Translations under genes and position numbers: made by a program
Part shown: positions 60,924 to 64,000 of the stretch, in pieces
Position numbering within the stretch: position 1 is the stretch's first letter
How the letters are laid out: every line of letters begins with the position of its first letter
Notes under the pieces: generated by a model
The model's input: the letters and a program-made list of their open reading frames with translations, nothing else
The model's database searches: none
What the model was told of the DNA's origin: nothing
Source: Boswellia sacra
Lineage: Eukaryota > Streptophyta > Magnoliopsida > Sapindales > Burseraceae
Assembly (NCBI GenBank): GCA_013180625.2
Contig: SNVD02007141.1
Coordinates: forward strand, 124,001-188,000
Length of the DNA stretch: 64,000 nucleotides
Direction: 5' to 3'

Positions 60924-62818
60924 TTATATTGACAACTGACAAATGCTAATGGCTTTTCTCAGTTTTTTAAATCTTAATGCATCTAGTGCTTTAGTAAACA
61001 AATCAGCTGGTTAATTCTCAGTAGAGATATGCTCAATGTGAATTGTTTTGGATTCAACAAGCTCTTTAATAAAATGATGCCTGATGCGTTCGAAACTAGC
61101 AAGTATACTAGTCGCACAAGTAATAAAGTGATAAGTAGATATCGTTCCCACGAGGATTGATTCTAATTGAATTTGTTATTCGAAACGAAAACTAAAAATG
61201 GGGGGTTTTGTTGATTGATTAACTAGATGAAATATTAATGCAAGTAAAGAATAACACAATGCAAAGTGAAACAGATTGAAAATCAATGAGAGAAACTTGG
61301 TTAAGGGATCCTTCTCTACCACAAGATATGGATTTGCGAATTAATTGTAGAATTGTCATCCAATTACACCATTGAAATTATCAACCGTAGATAACAACAA
61401 GCTCTGTTATCCCAATCTTTCCTTACTTTGTTGTTAAATAAAACAGGCTCTTTATTTAATCTCTATCCATTAAACAACCTAGAACAAGCTCTCTAAATTT
61501 AATTCAATGGATGCATTACGATAAGAAAGATAGGTTGATCTAAGCAATAAACACACAAGCTCGGATTATTTAACTTAGGTTGTATTCTCCAATTGCAATC
61601 TCTGATCACAATTTTGCTACTAAGGATTAGAAATTCAAGACAATTACGGATCAAGATTTCTAGTCTAGCAATAGACAACAACCAGATTATATTCAGTTGG
61701 CCATTCGAAATACAATCCAGCAAGCAATCATAAGCATTAGATATAGGAAAATACAAGCAACTTCAATTAGAGAATTGGATAACAACTTCTTGCACAATCA
61801 ACTTACAAAAACCATATCAGGGGCTTTGAAATCACCCTCAACCAATTCAGATTCAGTTACACATGTTTAAGAACGTGGTAAATACAATACAACATGGAGA
61901 CATTCCAGAAAATGAAAGGGAAGGGAAAAACTTAGCAAATTTGATGTAATTCTCTTTGGATTGTAGTTCTTCCTCTTTCCAAGCTTCCTTTCTCCTTCAA
62001 GAACTCCAAGAGATGAAAGAATTCCAGAGCTGCAGCCTCCACCACGTTCTCCCCTCTTCAAGTTATGAAAATAAAACCCTAAAATGTGTTTAAATACTCT
62101 GCTACAGTAACTGCTACAGTGTCCCGTATTATACATGCTACAGTGATTTGTGGAATTACATTTCTATACTTCTCACACTGTTTTGATTACAACTTTTGGT
62201 ACACTGAATGGATTTATAAACCGTAAATTTCTCCAGAAAATAGACTTCGAGAGCTTTCCAACGGTATATAATATGTCATCGGGTTCATTGTATATCAATA
62301 CAATTAAATCCGAGAAGATGGTTGACTAGCAGAGGTGAAAATGAAGGGTTTTACTCCATTTTTGTGCAAGTTGCTCCAAAACTCCTACAAACATCAAAAC
62401 CACACAAAAACATAAAAATACCAAGGAATATAGCAAAGAAACATGGACGAATTGATATGAAAATGATATATAAATAGACACTTATCAATGCCTTATATCA
62501 ACGTGCTTAATTCTAGAGTGTTGGATTGGTTTTTTGAGATATTAATCGTGCTAGTGTTATCACAAAACAAAGTTATAGAATCTTGATTACCACCATAGTC
62601 ACTTATCATTTGTTTCATTCAAAGTAACTGATCGTAGCAGCTCCCAACAGCTATGTATTCAGCCTCTGTTGTAAATAATGAAATGCTATTTTGCTTTTTA
62701 CTGTGCCCATAGACCAAGTTATTGCCTACATAAAAGCAGCCACTCGAAGTGCTTTTCCTATCATCAATGTTTCTAGCCTAATCTGCATCACTATAAGCTG
62801 CAAGACATGTATTTGTAG
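60924..62818 (-). pseudogene. Copia pol C-terminus (RNase H), split by a solo LTR
   Basis: Two coding fragments, 62488-62818 and 60924-61081, on either side of the solo LTR. The first has YSDAD, then a TAG where family members have Trp, then DDRKSTSSGCFYVGNNLV, FTTEAEYIA and LFCDNTSTINISKN: the RNase H core with its conserved acidic residues. The LTR interrupts the IRHHFI motif. The second fragment continues with HFIKELVESK, HISTEN, another stop, ADLFTKALDALRF and ends at a TAA at 60924. The upstream part of pol is absent. Internal stops and the insertion make it inactive. Confidence 0.9.
61082..62487 (-). mobile_element. Solo Ty3 LTR with perfect 5-bp target duplication
   Basis: TGATGCG...TTATCA, 1406 bp, closely similar to 31544-32964 over the whole length. 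ATGCC is present at 61077-61081 and 62488-62492. No internal sequence remains, so it arose by LTR-LTR recombination after insertion into the Copia RNase H region. The TGCTACAGT cluster is present at about 62099-62150. Confidence 0.95.
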
Positions 62819-62822
62819 TTAA

Positions 62823-64000
62823 TGACACATCCAAAAATAGGAACATCTCCCAAGTATAGGAGTGTCAAAGTAATAAACTCGATAAGACCGGGGTCGATCC
62901 ATGAGAAAAGGGATTTAGCAGTACAAACTATAGAATGAAAAATATGATACGAATAATTTAAATGAATAATAAGATGATATTAACAAATAAAAGTAAGAAT
63001 GGTAGGTGGTACTACCGACCATTCAAATGTAAAACAAAAATAAAAGGTGGTAAAACCATCCATGGGAATAAGAGGTAAAACTTACTATAGCAAATAAAAG
63101 AACAAGTTCATAAACAATAAACAAGAATACTTAAATTACACAAGTAAGAGGAATTAACACAGCAATAACAAAAGCTAAGGTTAAAGGATCTGCCCTTGAT
63201 ACATCAAATAAGATAATTAACCCAATTATAACTCAATTGGAATCCACACATCAAGGAGGTTCCAATTAGAAGGTATGTCATTTAAGCCCATTTTAGTTAT
63301 ATGAATTATATTTGTTTCATTACCAATATTTATACCACTTTTTGTAAATGGGTTCAAGCATATAATGTGCCAATCACCATATGTCTATAACAAATCAAGG
63401 TTCCTAACTAGACATGTATCGATAAGGAAGAACCATACGACGTCTAGAAATGATCCAAGCATTTGATGTGCCAAGGATTATCTATAATGGATCAAGACCT
63501 CCACTTTACGAGTGGTGTCAAGATTGATTAAGAAAATAAATATAAAACATATAAAATAAACAACTCAAGATTATGATTATTAAGCACATGTCAAGGGTTA
63601 GAAAATCCTTATTCTCATATCAAGAGTTTCACTCTTTCACCTTAGCAAAAGAGAATTTAGCAAGACATTATGAAAAAAAGAAAATAAATTGTAAGAAAAA
63701 GAAGATTTGTTAATAACATTAAGAGAATAAAACACAATAGAGAAAACACAATAATAAGAGATCCCAGCCAAAGCCAAGATGCCTTAATGGGTCACAAGGC
63801 AACGTTATTTATAGATGCATTCAGAGGCAAACTTGTCAAATTACAAAGGGATAAGTGTAAAATATCTTGTTGACAATTTGGATCATCATATGAATTGACT
63901 TTGACTACCGATTTCAGCATCGAATTATTTAGAATTTTGATCACATGTCCTCATCAAAGTTGTAGATATTTCTCTCAATTTTCTAGAACATCTTGATTCA
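62823..64000 (-). mobile_element. LTR-like sequence, runs off the window
   Basis: Begins TGACACATCC exactly where the Copia coding sequence is cut. Its design parallels the Ty3 LTRs here: AAGTATAGGAGTGTCAAAGT, AATAAACTCGATAAGACC and GGTCGATCCATGAG correspond to AAGTATACTAGTCGCACAAG, TAATAAAGTGATAAG and ATCGTTCCCACGAGG. It also has the later 'GGTTAA(A)GG-TCT' phrase. No coding sequence. The other end and any target duplication lie outside the window. Confidence 0.5.

Larger units (their letters stand above)
56816..62822 (-). mobile_element. Ty1/copia element, SIRE/Maximus type, 5'-truncated, with nested solo LTR
   Basis: In minus-strand order: RNase H end of pol (62818-60924, split by a solo Ty3 LTR), an envelope-like open frame with stop codons (60062-58620), a GGGGGAG polypurine tract, and a 3' LTR (57787-56816). 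This order, with an envelope-like gene after pol and a TGTTGG LTR start after AAAGGGGGAGAT, is typical of the SIRE/Maximus lineage. The pol part upstream of RNase H is missing because another LTR-like sequence begins at 62823. Confidence 0.85.

Noticed and set aside
62860..62905. GGTCGATCC-containing stretch as a tRNA T-arm
   Set aside because: No cloverleaf can be drawn around it, and it is part of an LTR-like sequence.

Overview
The window is nuclear DNA of a eudicot plant. It is AT-rich, its two intact genes are plant families interrupted by spliceosomal introns, and most of the rest is plant transposable-element debris. All calls are by reading; nothing was searched.

Only two intact host genes are visible. 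At 1325-3889 (+) is a two-exon gene for a 594-residue AP180/ANTH clathrin-assembly protein. At 47059-47912 (+) is a three-exon gene for a 197-residue NAC factor that I recognise as XND1/NAC104, a xylem-differentiation regulator. They are 43 kb apart and nothing links them functionally.

Layout. 1-7.2 kb: AP180 gene plus a foldback element (5550-6553). 7.2-15.0 kb: a rearranged transposon carrying a broken 'putative gypsy type transposon' (PF04195-like) gene, a ~540-bp-arm hairpin with a 12-nt loop, a 45-bp minisatellite and GGTCGACC-like motifs. 17.5-27.6 kb: a ~0.6 kb direct repeat at both ends, enclosing a minus-strand LTR element (18635-25624) with a gag remnant and a degenerate ~50-bp array where pol should be. 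29.2-36.0 kb: a MULE with ~140-bp terminal inverted repeats and an 11-bp near-perfect target duplication; it holds a decayed transposase, a GRF zinc-finger remnant on the other strand, and a nested Ty3 fragment (LTR, tRNA-Asp primer site, gag). 38.8-44.8 kb: a long-TIR element containing two hAT-like insertions, one with a perfect 8-bp duplication. 47-54 kb: XND1, a SINE-like repeat and a candidate solo LTR. 55.3-56.0 kb: a CACTA-like end hit by a hAT MITE. 56.8-62.8 kb: a minus-strand Copia element of SIRE/Maximus type (LTR, polypurine tract, envelope-like pseudogene, RNase H) split by a solo Ty3 LTR with a perfect 5-bp duplication. 62.8-64.0 kb: the start of another LTR-like sequence.

Most mobile-element genes are visibly broken. 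I see no CRISPR array, bacterial operon, tRNA or rRNA gene. The most unusual items are the long hairpin inside the PF04195 element, the one-LTR Ty3 fragment apparently flanked by a target duplication, and the pol-less LTR element with its tandem array.
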